39,846 nucleotides of DNA, from the NCBI GenBank assembly GCA_964423175.1, contig CAYRDM010000001.1:1-39846 (forward strand), read 5' to 3'. This DNA is from JBGQJN01 sp964423175. GTDB taxonomy: Bacteria; Patescibacteriota; Minisyncoccia; 2-02-FULL-40-12; IGHO2-01-FULL-4-A. The notes under the pieces are model-generated. The model worked only from the letters and a program-made list of their open reading frames with translations. It was not told where the DNA came from and did no database searches. The position numbers and the translations under genes were made by a program. Below, one piece after another: positions 7,362 through 15,106 of this stretch (position 1 is its first letter; each line of letters opens with the position of its first letter).

Positions 7362-9017
7362 TTAAAACAAAATAAAACGCTTTCTTTTTTTAGTTTCTTT
7401 AGAAGTATCCTCTGATTCGGAAATTTTAACAGTAAAATCTTTCTTTCCTTCTATAAGATAGTTTCCGCCGACCGATTCTAGTTTAGCAATTATTTCGGCG
7501 CCAGGCTTCGGATTTGATTCCTTCCACATGTTATCGGTTTTCTGCTCAATCTTTTGGCTATCATAGCCGACGGACATTCTCTGCAAGTCGCTAAGGTTAC
7601 CGCGTTGTTGCAGACCTATCAAAAAAATTCCTCCATCAAATGGCTTTCTTGGCCTAAGAGGCGTTTCGCTGGCATAGTAAACATACAGAGCATTTCTGTC
7701 CGAAACCTTGTTTAATAATTCAACAGTTTCAGCATTCGGCAAAAGATCAGGTAAAATCTGATTTGCCAGCTCTTCTCCGCTAGCTATAAAAATCTTCTTT
7801 TCTAAATATTTTTTATCCAGTTTTAGGTTCTTGGTAAGGGTCCATTCTTTTTCTCCCAAAGCAACTATGCTGATATCTACGGATACCTTATCATCCTCTA
7901 AACGACACTCGCTTGTAACTTTCTGCAGAGCAAGCCTCTTGTATTTATTTTTAACACGAAGGTTAAATCGAATACTATCAATGACGGGATTTAGAGAATC
8001 GGTTATGAAGAGTTCGGGAATTTGGCCCATATTTTTACCGACCAGTCCAAAGAATTTAACTTGTCCCAGGCCAGAAATATTTATCTCGGCATCTACATCA
8101 ATATCTAGCTGCTTATCAACCAAAGCTTTCTGAGCTTGTATTATTGAGGTTATGCTGCTTCCAGTTGTGGGCGTATAAGCAAAAAAATATTGTCTGGGGT
8201 CAGTTTTTAGAAAATAGTTTTCGAGACTCAACGTTAGAGGAAAAAATTTAGGCACCGCACCAAACTTTGCAATCTGACCGTAGGGTCCGCCAAAAACAAC
8301 AGCTCCCAACATCGGTCCAATTTTAGTCACGACCTTATTAGAAGAGTCCTGTTTGGCAAAAGTTGTCAAAACATTACCTTTCCAAAAGGGTATTGCCATC
8401 AAACCGTTCGGACCGCTTTCATGTCCCAGGGCATAAAAAACCCCATTAAGTCTATCCACCATGGTGACAGTTCCGGCGGCGCAAGAATAATCATACCCCC
8501 AATAATCACAAAAAACATACATTTCTCCCGCCTTAATGGGAGGGTCCGAAAATGAGATGGCGCCAAATGCGTTAGCCTCAAAAATTAATTTATTGGGCTC
8601 AGACAAAATCTTTGGCTTAAATCCCAGAGTAAGTTCAATAGGGGTGACAAAGCCCTTAACCTCTTTGGCAAACCTCGGTGCCATTGAAATCGCACCTACA
8701 AGCTTACCGTCGTTTGTATAGATTGGGCTTCCAGACATTCCACTAATAATACGAGTGTTTTTTAAAAGGTCTTGGCCATCAAATTGTTTGGGGCCGCCAG
8801 ACAACTCAACAAGAATATAAAGTGCACCACCGCCTTCATCAAAAACGCCGATAACTTCATACTCGAATTTTTCAACCTGAGTTCCCCTAAAAACACTTAG
8901 GCCATAACCCTTGTCGCCAGGTTTAACATTGCCCAACGGCATTATTCCTTGCCCGGAAACAAAAACCAAGTTCAAAAAAATAAACAAAAAGAAAAGCAAA
9001 AATCTCGTTTGCTTCAT
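7362..9017 (-). CDS. Secreted SpoIVB/S55-type peptidase-domain protein
   Basis: A 551-aa exported protein. The N-terminal MKQTRFLLFFLFIFLNLV is a clear signal peptide. The segment IMPLGNVKPGDKGYGLSVFRGT, continuing to a GMSGSP motif at residues 93-98 and KLVGAISMA, matches the S55 (SpoIVB-like) domain found in secreted proteins of acidobacteria and planctomycetes. The putative nucleophile is Ser96; a GHE follows at about 198-200 and could supply the His. In SpoIVB itself the GH motif precedes GMSGSP, so the order is reversed here. The C-terminal 250 residues are beta-rich and unassigned. It is a single-gene unit with its own promoter and terminator, downstream of the PQQ dehydrogenase cluster. 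Proteolytic activity is plausible, not proven. Confidence 0.8.
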   Translation of the reverse strand: MKQTRFLLFFLFIFLNLVFVSGQGIMPLGNVKPGDKGYGLSVFRGTQVEKFEYEVIGVFDEGGGALYILVELSGGPKQFDGQDLLKNTRIISGMSGSPIYTNDGKLVGAISMAPRFAKEVKGFVTPIELTLGFKPKILSEPNKLIFEANAFGAISFSDPPIKAGEMYVFCDYWGYDYSCAAGTVTMVDRLNGVFYALGHESGPNGLMAIPFWKGNVLTTFAKQDSSNKVVTKIGPMLGAVVFGGPYGQIAKFGAVPKFFPLTLSLENYFLKTDPRQYFFAYTPTTGSSITSIIQAQKALVDKQLDIDVDAEINISGLGQVKFFGLVGKNMGQIPELFITDSLNPVIDSIRFNLRVKNKYKRLALQKVTSECRLEDDKVSVDISIVALGEKEWTLTKNLKLDKKYLEKKIFIASGEELANQILPDLLPNAETVELLNKVSDRNALYVYYASETPLRPRKPFDGGIFLIGLQQRGNLSDLQRMSVGYDSQKIEQKTDNMWKESNPKPGAEIIAKLESVGGNYLIEGKKDFTVKISESEDTSKETKKRKRFILF

Positions 9018-9055
9018 CTTTACCTTAAATTGTAAAAATACTATTAATGCGAGTT

Positions 9056-9084
9056 ACTATACCCCTGGTTTTAGCTATTGTCCA
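9056..9084 (-). promoter_or_regulatory. Sigma70-type promoter
   Basis: TGGACA-N17-TATAGT on the minus strand upstream of the S55-type gene. It overlaps the 3' end of the preceding coding region. Confidence 0.6.
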
Positions 9085-10024
9085 GTCCTAGTTTTTCTAA
9101 ACGCTGTCCATAAAATCTCAAGATTTGATCATCCAGAGTAATAGGTTTGAATTTAAAAATTCCGGAATTAATTTTAAACATCAATTGCGTATCATTAAAT
9201 ATAATCTTGCTGCCGGCAATTGCTGTAACTGGATTACTCTTTATTCTTTCTACCTGATATCTCTTAGCTAAACTTTCAAGATAATTACCAAGCGGGTTAT
9301 TTAATATGCCTTCACCAAGGCAAGCAAAAAAATTTGTAAGTCTCGGTGTTAAAATGGATTCATTTGGAATATTCCATCTTGATAAATATTCTAAAACACC
9401 CTTGTTTTCAATTTTAAATCTTTCAATAATACCAATATCTCTAACAAATATCGGAACGAGGTTTGAATAAGTTCTGGCGTCATAAATATTTTCTATCTTA
9501 ACTTTTAAATTATCCTCTGAAACAAAATGGCTGGTGCAAACCTTATCTGGAGCAATGACATCTGTGCCCTTGCGTCGAATACCTAAAAAACTCAAAAGGC
9601 CAAGAACTAAAAAACGACCCAACCATATACGACGGCCTTGTGTAACAATGAGAACATCCAAATCACTCAGTTCATTAGTATTTCTAATGGCAAGGGAACC
9701 AGAAGCAAAGACCGCTTTAATACATGGGACGAAAGAGAGGCAGCATCCGGCCATGCGCATTAGTCGCCACTTTTTTTGGGCAATTTTTTGACGCTTGATC
9801 CTAAGAGGCACTAAGTGTTCCCGATCATACAAAAAATAAAAACCTTCCCTAAATCCAATCACTCTTTCCATGACCAACTGATCAAGTTCTTTTTTGATAT
9901 CTAACAATCTAGGACCGGCATCACCATATTTTAAAAGATAATCAAAAATCTCTCCCGCTTTCAAAGGGAAATCTAGAACATCATAAAAAGCCAAGGTAGA
10001 TAATATGTTGCCCCTGAAATTCAT
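9071..10024 (-). CDS. Nucleotidyltransferase-fold protein with N-terminal winged helix
   Basis: A 317-aa protein. The N-terminal 70 residues look like a winged-helix region (ILSTLAFYDVLDFPLKAGEI, then GFREGFYFLYDRE). Residues 109-127 carry Gly-Ser, nine residues, then SDLDVLIV, the G-S...D-x-D signature of pol-beta/MNT nucleotidyltransferases, with Asp121 and Asp123 as metal ligands. A hydrophobic stretch (LGRFLVLGLLSFLG) follows and the C-terminal half is unassigned. Similar fusions are common in Parcubacteria, with unknown substrate. No signal peptide, so cytoplasmic. It sits between the PQQ dehydrogenase and the S55-type protein, with a terminator separating it from the former. Confidence 0.75.
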   Translation of the reverse strand: MNFRGNILSTLAFYDVLDFPLKAGEIFDYLLKYGDAGPRLLDIKKELDQLVMERVIGFREGFYFLYDREHLVPLRIKRQKIAQKKWRLMRMAGCCLSFVPCIKAVFASGSLAIRNTNELSDLDVLIVTQGRRIWLGRFLVLGLLSFLGIRRKGTDVIAPDKVCTSHFVSEDNLKVKIENIYDARTYSNLVPIFVRDIGIIERFKIENKGVLEYLSRWNIPNESILTPRLTNFFACLGEGILNNPLGNYLESLAKRYQVERIKSNPVTAIAGSKIIFNDTQLMFKINSGIFKFKPITLDDQILRFYGQRLEKLGLDNS

Positions 10025-10052
10025 ACCGACTCAAATTAACACGAAAATATAA

Positions 10053-10080
10053 AATTAAAAACCCGGTTTAAACGGGTTTA
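10053..10080 (-). terminator. Intrinsic terminator after PQQ dehydrogenase
   Basis: AAACCCG/CGGGTTT arms with a short loop are followed on the minus strand by TTTTTAATTTT, immediately after the dehydrogenase stop codon. Confidence 0.8.
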
Positions 10081-10084
10081 GAAA

Positions 10085-11608
10085 CTACAATCCAAAAACA
10101 AAAATATCAGAACCGACAGCAATCGCCACGTATTGTTTCCCTCCAACAGAATACGTCATCGGCGAAGCAAAAATTCCTTTCCCTATACTAAACTGCCATA
10201 ACTTATCGCCTTTGGAAGAATCCAAAGCAATGATGTTTCCACTGGCATCTCCAGAAAAAACCAAACCACCAGCGGTGGCTAAAGTTCCTGCCGCCATTGG
10301 TCCTTCGCGTTTCATGGGATGTTCCCAACGGATATCTCCACTCTTGGGATCGATGGCCCTCAAAAAATACTCCCCCGACTCCATATCGCAATGTTCCAAG
10401 GCAACAACATAAAAAAGTTTTTCTACCGGATTATAAGATGGCGACATCCAATTGGTGGCACCCACTAATCCTGGGCAAACACCTTTCTCAAGTCCCTCGT
10501 CAGAAAAATTCATATTAGCAACTTCAATTGGCCTGCCCGATAGATCTAAACCTTTTGCCCAGGTCATCCTCTTAACAAACGGCGTACCAGAAAGAAACTC
10601 ACCACTTACTCTATCGATAACATAGAAAAATCCATTTCTATTTGCCTGCAATATGACATCTCTGTTTTTACCCTTCCAAAGTATATTCGCAAGCACTGGA
10701 TATTCTGTAGCATCCCACTCCCGCATGTCATGAGGACTGAATTGAAAATACCACTTAAGCTCCCCGCTATCGGGATTGAGAGCAAGAATACTGTCTGAAT
10801 ATAAATTATCACCTGGACGAGCCTTACCATTAAATCCAGGTCTAGGATTTCCAGTCGGCCAATACACAAGATTCAGTGACGGATCATAAGTCCCATTTAT
10901 CCAAGTTGAGGCCCCACCGACTTTATCAATGTTTTCGCCCCAGGTTTCAAAATGAAGCTGTCCCTTTTGAGGTACAGTCCAAAATCTCCAAAGCTCCTTA
11001 CCATCGACTGCTGAAAATGCAGCGATAAAACCTTTGGCATTATCTTTGTCACAAGAAACGCCGACCAATATCTTGTCTTTTATGACGAGCGGGGCCAGGG
11101 TGCAGTAGTTGCCATTCTTAGAATACCCGTACTTTTTAATCCAAAGTATTTTGCCGTCAATATTTGAAACAGCAACTAGGTTACAACTAGCCGTCACTAT
11201 AAAAACCTTATCGTCTAAAACGGCAACTCCCCTGTTTGAACCGAGCTCGCCGTAACTAGACATTCTCCAAAACCACTTAAGCTCCCCCTTGGCAGCATCT
11301 AAGGCCTGTATCTCATATGGACCAGTTACGTACATGGTTCCATTGTGAACCAGCGGCGTTACACGAAGATTGGAAACATTGTCTAAGTGATGTGCCCATC
11401 TCGGCATAAGCAAGGCGACATTTGTTCTATTAATATCGCGAAGCGGACTGAATCTAGTACCGGCATAATCCCCAGAATAAGTAAGCCAATCGCTATTAGG
11501 ACTTTCTAAAATGTCTTTATATGTAGCAATCTTAACATCGGCAAAAGATAGACAAAACAAAGAATACAAAATGCAGAACAAAACCGCTAAGCTTCTCGAA
11601 CTTTTCAT
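10085..11608 (-). CDS. PQQ-dependent dehydrogenase (MxaF/ADH-like quinoprotein)
   Basis: A 507-aa exported eight-bladed beta-propeller of the quinoprotein alcohol dehydrogenase family. It has a signal peptide (SLAVLFCILYSLFCLSFA), repeated blade motifs of the type ALD-x-x-x-G-E-L-K-W, and family blocks GDYAGTRFSP, RPGDNLYSDSILALNP, FSPHDMREWDATEYPV, QANRNGFFYVIDR and NWMSPSYNP. Against methanol dehydrogenase the PQQ-stacking Trp (236), metal-ligand Asn (254), catalytic Asp (299) and Arg (324) are kept. The vicinal Cys pair is absent, and the loop that carries the calcium ligand Glu177 reads CDKDN (186-190), so metal binding may differ. The residue two after the catalytic Asp is Thr, not the Asp of lanthanide enzymes. 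It oxidises an alcohol or aldehyde in the cell envelope. It has its own promoter and terminator, downstream of the mxa-like gene set. Confidence 0.9.
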   Translation of the reverse strand: MKSSRSLAVLFCILYSLFCLSFADVKIATYKDILESPNSDWLTYSGDYAGTRFSPLRDINRTNVALLMPRWAHHLDNVSNLRVTPLVHNGTMYVTGPYEIQALDAAKGELKWFWRMSSYGELGSNRGVAVLDDKVFIVTASCNLVAVSNIDGKILWIKKYGYSKNGNYCTLAPLVIKDKILVGVSCDKDNAKGFIAAFSAVDGKELWRFWTVPQKGQLHFETWGENIDKVGGASTWINGTYDPSLNLVYWPTGNPRPGFNGKARPGDNLYSDSILALNPDSGELKWYFQFSPHDMREWDATEYPVLANILWKGKNRDVILQANRNGFFYVIDRVSGEFLSGTPFVKRMTWAKGLDLSGRPIEVANMNFSDEGLEKGVCPGLVGATNWMSPSYNPVEKLFYVVALEHCDMESGEYFLRAIDPKSGDIRWEHPMKREGPMAAGTLATAGGLVFSGDASGNIIALDSSKGDKLWQFSIGKGIFASPMTYSVGGKQYVAIAVGSDIFVFGL

Positions 11609-11644
11609 TTTAATCGTCCTTTTTTAAAATAACTACGTTACGAT

Positions 11645-11673
11645 GTTCTACCACTTTTATTACCATCCGTCAA
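11645..11673 (-). promoter_or_regulatory. Promoter of PQQ dehydrogenase
   Basis: TTGACG-N17-TAGAAC on the minus strand. Its -35 overlaps the T-tract of the preceding terminator, so the dehydrogenase can be expressed independently of the upstream genes. Confidence 0.65.
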
Positions 11674-11702
11674 AATATAAAACCCGCTTCATTAGCGGGC
11701 TT
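11674..11702 (-). terminator. Intrinsic terminator after Cys-rich gene
   Basis: CCCGCT/AGCGGG hairpin followed on the minus strand by TTTTATATTTT, four bases past the stop of the small secreted protein gene. Confidence 0.75.
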
Positions 11703-11706
11703 AAAA

Positions 11707-11979
11707 TTAAGTCTGACACTTGGTACGGCACTTGCAATGGTCTTCGAAACATCTGTTACCACACCTTTTATCTCGTTCGGGTTTACCGTCCTTTGTACAT
11801 TCACGGAAACATTCACAATTCCTGTCTTTGCCAACATTGTGGCATTCGACCTTCCCTCCCAGAGGGCCATGAGGACTGTCTGGGTTAGGATCTTTGGGAA
11901 TTTGAAAAGGCGGGGCCGCCGGTGCAGCGACTACAGCCAAAATCAATAAAAAAGATAGCGCCAATACCCTGGCATTCAT
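11707..11979 (-). CDS. Small Cys-rich secreted protein
   Basis: A 90-aa precursor with a signal peptide (ARVLALSFLLILAVVAAPAA) and a mature part of about 65 residues that is Pro-rich first and then holds nine Cys with spacings including C-x-C, R-C-G-N-R-C-F and C-K-C-R-T-K-C. It should be a disulfide-stabilised or metal-binding extracytoplasmic peptide. The ATG was chosen because GGAGTG lies at good distance; the longer frame has no signal peptide at its N-terminus. It lies between the VWA gene and the PQQ dehydrogenase, where methylotroph clusters may carry small accessory subunits, but I see no sequence match to the MxaI subunit. Function unknown. Confidence 0.75.
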   Translation of the reverse strand: MNARVLALSFLLILAVVAAPAAPPFQIPKDPNPDSPHGPLGGKVECHNVGKDRNCECFRECTKDGKPERDKRCGNRCFEDHCKCRTKCQT

Positions 11980-12049
11980 TTGTTCACTCCAATAAATAAA
12001 AGATCTAACATTCAATAATTTAGCACCTGATAAGAGGTTGTCAAGCAAA

Positions 12050-13114
12050 TTATTTCCGCCAAATTATCAGAGCTAAAAAAAATAAAGAAGGGAATCCCAG
12101 AACTTCCCACCAAATTTCACGCCTATCATTGGAATAAACCAATCTCGGTAAATAAGAACGATTTGAATCAATAGAGTTTTTCAATAACCTTAGCGACTGC
12201 ATATAAACTTTTTCGGAATCCAGAACAAGTGCTTGTCCGCCGGTTTGATCAGCCAACATGGCCAAATCTTTTGTCGATACCTTCGTATCAAGACTTATTT
12301 TCTCAACAGGCTTTGAAGGATCTTTTGAATCCCTCGCCTGTATCGAAACTTTGGAGCCGGAAGAAGTTCCGATAGCAACGGTATATAATTTTATTTTTGC
12401 TTTCTTGATTGCTGCAATTCCTCGAGCTAAGTTTTCTTCAGCCTCGTTATTGCCATCACTTAGAAATATACCGACCCTCGTGTTGGAGTACTTTGACATC
12501 TCCAAACCAAAAGGATTATTTTTTGCAAAAATTTCCTGTTTATTGAGGCACATGGGCGCGTATTCAAGAGCTTGCGTATAGTCTGTACTTAACTGGGACT
12601 CCTCTATATAAACGTCAGGGTGTTCTACCTCCTGAACCTTAGAAACAAAACTGGGGTAATCCTCAGATAAAGGCATTCGCCAAATCGTATTCTCACCAAA
12701 AACAAAAAGAGTAATTCTGTCGCCCGGTTTTAGGTACCCGACGACATCAATTGCGACCTTCTTGGCCAGCTCTTGTCGAGAGGGTTTAATATCATCCGCC
12801 TTCATTGAAAAAGAATAATCCATCCAAACAATGACATCGACATTGCCGCCCTGACTTATTGTGAAACCGTTTACAACATATGGCCCCGCCAATGCAATCA
12901 CCGAAAAACAACAAATAATTATAAGCATCGCCCACATGAAATCTTTTCCCAAAATCGGAAAATTTGAGTATTTTGATTTTGCAGGCCTGAAAAAATGCTT
13001 TAAAAATACGACAGCGAGCAGGACCAAAACCATCAGAAAAATAATTTCAAAAAATCTTAAAAATCCAGGTGTGGAAAAATGTAACAAGTCCAACCACTGA
13101 TTTAGGTTTTTCAT
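12050..13114 (-). CDS. VWA-domain membrane protein, MxaL-like
   Basis: A 354-aa membrane-anchored von Willebrand A protein. Two N-terminal membrane segments (about 22-42 and 59-80) and one at the extreme C-terminus (GFPSLFFLALIIW) flank the VWA domain. MIDAS residues are intact: D-Y-S-F-S at 99-103, a Thr in LSTDYTQAL, and LSDGNN. This layout is shared by MxaC/MxaL of methanol dehydrogenase clusters and by BatA/BatB. It starts two bases after the stop of the MxaK-like gene, so they are co-transcribed. Its position as the second VWA gene, after a small single-TM protein, matches MxaL. Inferred role: metal-dependent protein-protein contact during maturation of the exported quinoprotein. Confidence 0.85.
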   Translation of the reverse strand: MKNLNQWLDLLHFSTPGFLRFFEIIFLMVLVLLAVVFLKHFFRPAKSKYSNFPILGKDFMWAMLIIICCFSVIALAGPYVVNGFTISQGGNVDVIVWMDYSFSMKADDIKPSRQELAKKVAIDVVGYLKPGDRITLFVFGENTIWRMPLSEDYPSFVSKVQEVEHPDVYIEESQLSTDYTQALEYAPMCLNKQEIFAKNNPFGLEMSKYSNTRVGIFLSDGNNEAEENLARGIAAIKKAKIKLYTVAIGTSSGSKVSIQARDSKDPSKPVEKISLDTKVSTKDLAMLADQTGGQALVLDSEKVYMQSLRLLKNSIDSNRSYLPRLVYSNDRREIWWEVLGFPSLFFLALIIWRK

Positions 13115-13116
13115 TT

Positions 13117-13860
13117 CTACCCCGGCCTGTAAGTTCCGCTCTTCGGCTTGCCCGGTTGTTCCGGACTTTCTTTTCCGTCCTTCAAATCATGCCCCTTGGG
13201 ACCTTCACCTTTGTCTTGCCCTTCGCCTTTTTTATTTTTGCCTCCCCTGCCTAATACAACCCTGACTTTTTGGGGTTTGGGCATAAGGCCGCGAGCCAAT
13301 GCATTCGGATCTGTAACAAGGTCATAATTCCATTTGGGGGAGATGCTGGATTTTTGATCTTTTTTTATGCATTCGGCATAATCCTCCTTCAAAGCCGCAG
13401 CCATCTGAACAGATTTAAGGGCGGGCTCAATGCGAATGGTCGAACTAGATAAATTTTGCTCAATAAGACCTTGAGCAGTGCGCCATTTAGCATTAGCTCT
13501 AATAAAGTGTGCGTAAAAATCTTCATCATCCTTAAGCTGGTCGATTACTCTCTCATAATTTCCGGTCATGTAATCATATGCAGACTCGTAATATCTGAAA
13601 TCCTTGAATAGATATTTGTTTGCAATAAAATCCAGTCCTGCAAACTCCAACTTCTTATTGAGATCTGGGAAATGTCTAAGATCCTCCAAATTATCCCTTA
13701 CCGCCAATTGATCGCCGCGAGAAACAGCTCCGCTGTATGCGTCCAAGCTTTTATAAAATTTGCTCACCTGCAATAAGGAATAACAAAACGCGAAAGAAAC
13801 AACTATAACCGCCAGGGATATCAAAAGTCTTACTAAGGTGAATCTGTTAGTCTTTTTCAC
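13117..13860 (-). CDS. Single-TM periplasmic-facing protein, MxaK-like position
   Basis: A 247-aa protein starting at GTG behind a GAGGTAG site. It has one N-terminal membrane helix (LVRLLISLAVIVVSFAFCY), a helical region of about 150 residues with TPR-like character (residues 40-170, many Tyr/Phe/Ala positions such as YESAYDYMTGNYERVIDQL), and a low-complexity tail rich in Gly, Lys and Glu. It lies between two VWA genes, the place of mxaK in mxaRSACKL clusters; BatC of aerotolerance operons is also TPR-like but normally follows both VWA genes. I assign by context and topology, not by a family motif. Probable assembly factor for the maturation complex. Confidence 0.7.
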   Translation of the reverse strand: MKKTNRFTLVRLLISLAVIVVSFAFCYSLLQVSKFYKSLDAYSGAVSRGDQLAVRDNLEDLRHFPDLNKKLEFAGLDFIANKYLFKDFRYYESAYDYMTGNYERVIDQLKDDEDFYAHFIRANAKWRTAQGLIEQNLSSSTIRIEPALKSVQMAAALKEDYAECIKKDQKSSISPKWNYDLVTDPNALARGLMPKPQKVRVVLGRGGKNKKGEGQDKGEGPKGHDLKDGKESPEQPGKPKSGTYRPG

Positions 13861-13913
13861 TAATCTACCTCATCTAAATTGTAAAATAACTTACGGAAAA
13901 ACTATCACCAAAT

Positions 13914-13940
13914 TAAAAAATTGTCGAATACCGACAATTT
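13914..13940 (-). terminator. Intrinsic terminator inside the mxa-like set
   Basis: AAATTGTCG/CGACAATTT hairpin followed on the minus strand by TTTTTAATTT. It overlaps the stop of the first VWA gene and lies before the MxaK-like gene, so it may set the ratio of upstream to downstream products. Confidence 0.75.
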
Positions 13941-15106
13941 TATATGACTCTTGAAAAAGTCCAAAGAACAAACCTCAAAAAAATAGCTAACAAACTAAAA
14001 AAGATTGCCAAGACAAGAAAGGTCCTGTAAATATGCACCTCTACGACATAGCTTTTAGCCTTGATCAACGAAGTCTGAAGCTCATCCAATTTTCTTTTAA
14101 TTCGCTCCATTGATGCACGATCTTTGGCCAAAAAGTATTGTCCTCCCGCCTCTTTAACTTGATTGAACAGAATATCCGGGAGTTTTGCATTAGGAGAATT
14201 CTCTCCATGAAATCTCTTCTCGGCCTCTCTATCCGGATCTATAAAAATCAGATAAGGAATAATGTTTCTTTTTTTTAATTCAATAAATTCTTTTTCAGGA
14301 TCTCTGTCCGCTGCACCATCTGTTAAAATTATTATAGATCTTTTTTTAACTGAAGGGTTCGCCCTAATTTCCTCGCTAACTTTTTTATCACCCTTGTAAT
14401 CAAATAAGCGCATTGCCGTATCTAGACCCAGGGAAAGATCGGTTCCTCCTTCAAAAGGAATTTTCTCGAAATCCTTCAACACAAAAATATCAGGGAAGGT
14501 TTTGGGGGCGCTCTCATCAGCCGTGACGATAGGTCCCGTAGCAACAGAGAAGAGAAGGCTATTTGTATCTGTTGTAAATTCTGAATAAATTCTTGGCTCA
14601 GAAGCAAAAATAATATATGCGGACCTGTCGCCCCTTTCTCTCCGTCCGGAGATGAGCTCCATCAAAAAATCTTGCAGAATCTCACCCCTGGGGCGGTCAC
14701 CCATTTTAAAACCCATCGAAACAGAGGTATCGCGCAAATAAATTATTTCTCTGACTTCTTTGATTTTTTCATACTCGCTGTGTTGCAAAAAGGGGTCACC
14801 AGTTGCAATTAGGACACAAGCACAGGCAAATATTGCGATGACTGTTGGTAGGTTTCCAAAAACAAAATATATCGCTCCCGGCCTATCTTTTTTGTTAAAA
14901 AAATATCCGGAATGGACTAAGAAGCTTTTATCTTCTTTACCACGCAAAAGCGCAGAAGAAAGTTTTAATAAAAAGGCCACTACAATAAAGATCGTGGCCC
15001 CGACAAGAAAACTCTCTCTCTTGAAATGAATTTCTGTCCAGTTTAAGACAGATAAATCTTCGTAACAATTTCTAAATAACTCTAGCGACTTATCTATACT
15101 AATCAT
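13940..15106 (-). CDS. VWA-domain membrane protein, MxaC-like
   Basis: A 388-aa protein with two N-terminal membrane segments (about 33-51 and 85-103), a VWA domain, and a C-terminal membrane helix (FLVLAIFFSLLAIFLRF). The MIDAS motif is complete: D-T-S-V-S at 126-130, GGTDLS, and ILTDGAAD. Its start overlaps the stop of the MxaA-like gene by four bases (ATGA), showing translational coupling. In methylotroph clusters MxaC follows MxaA in the same way. Inferred to work with the MoxR ATPase and the second VWA protein in metal or cofactor insertion or in assembly of an envelope complex. A BatA-type role is the alternative. Confidence 0.85.
   Translation of the reverse strand: MISIDKSLELFRNCYEDLSVLNWTEIHFKRESFLVGATIFIVVAFLLKLSSALLRGKEDKSFLVHSGYFFNKKDRPGAIYFVFGNLPTVIAIFACACVLIATGDPFLQHSEYEKIKEVREIIYLRDTSVSMGFKMGDRPRGEILQDFLMELISGRRERGDRSAYIIFASEPRIYSEFTTDTNSLLFSVATGPIVTADESAPKTFPDIFVLKDFEKIPFEGGTDLSLGLDTAMRLFDYKGDKKVSEEIRANPSVKKRSIIILTDGAADRDPEKEFIELKKRNIIPYLIFIDPDREAEKRFHGENSPNAKLPDILFNQVKEAGGQYFLAKDRASMERIKRKLDELQTSLIKAKSYVVEVHIYRTFLVLAIFFSLLAIFLRFVLWTFSRVI

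Noticed and set aside
10085..11608. Lanthanide-type (XoxF) dehydrogenase
   Set aside because: The residue two after the catalytic Asp is Thr301 and not Asp, which is the lanthanide marker.
11707..11979. MxaI small subunit of methanol dehydrogenase
   Set aside because: Position and size are suggestive, but the nine-Cys mature sequence has no resemblance to the Lys-rich, two-Cys MxaI.
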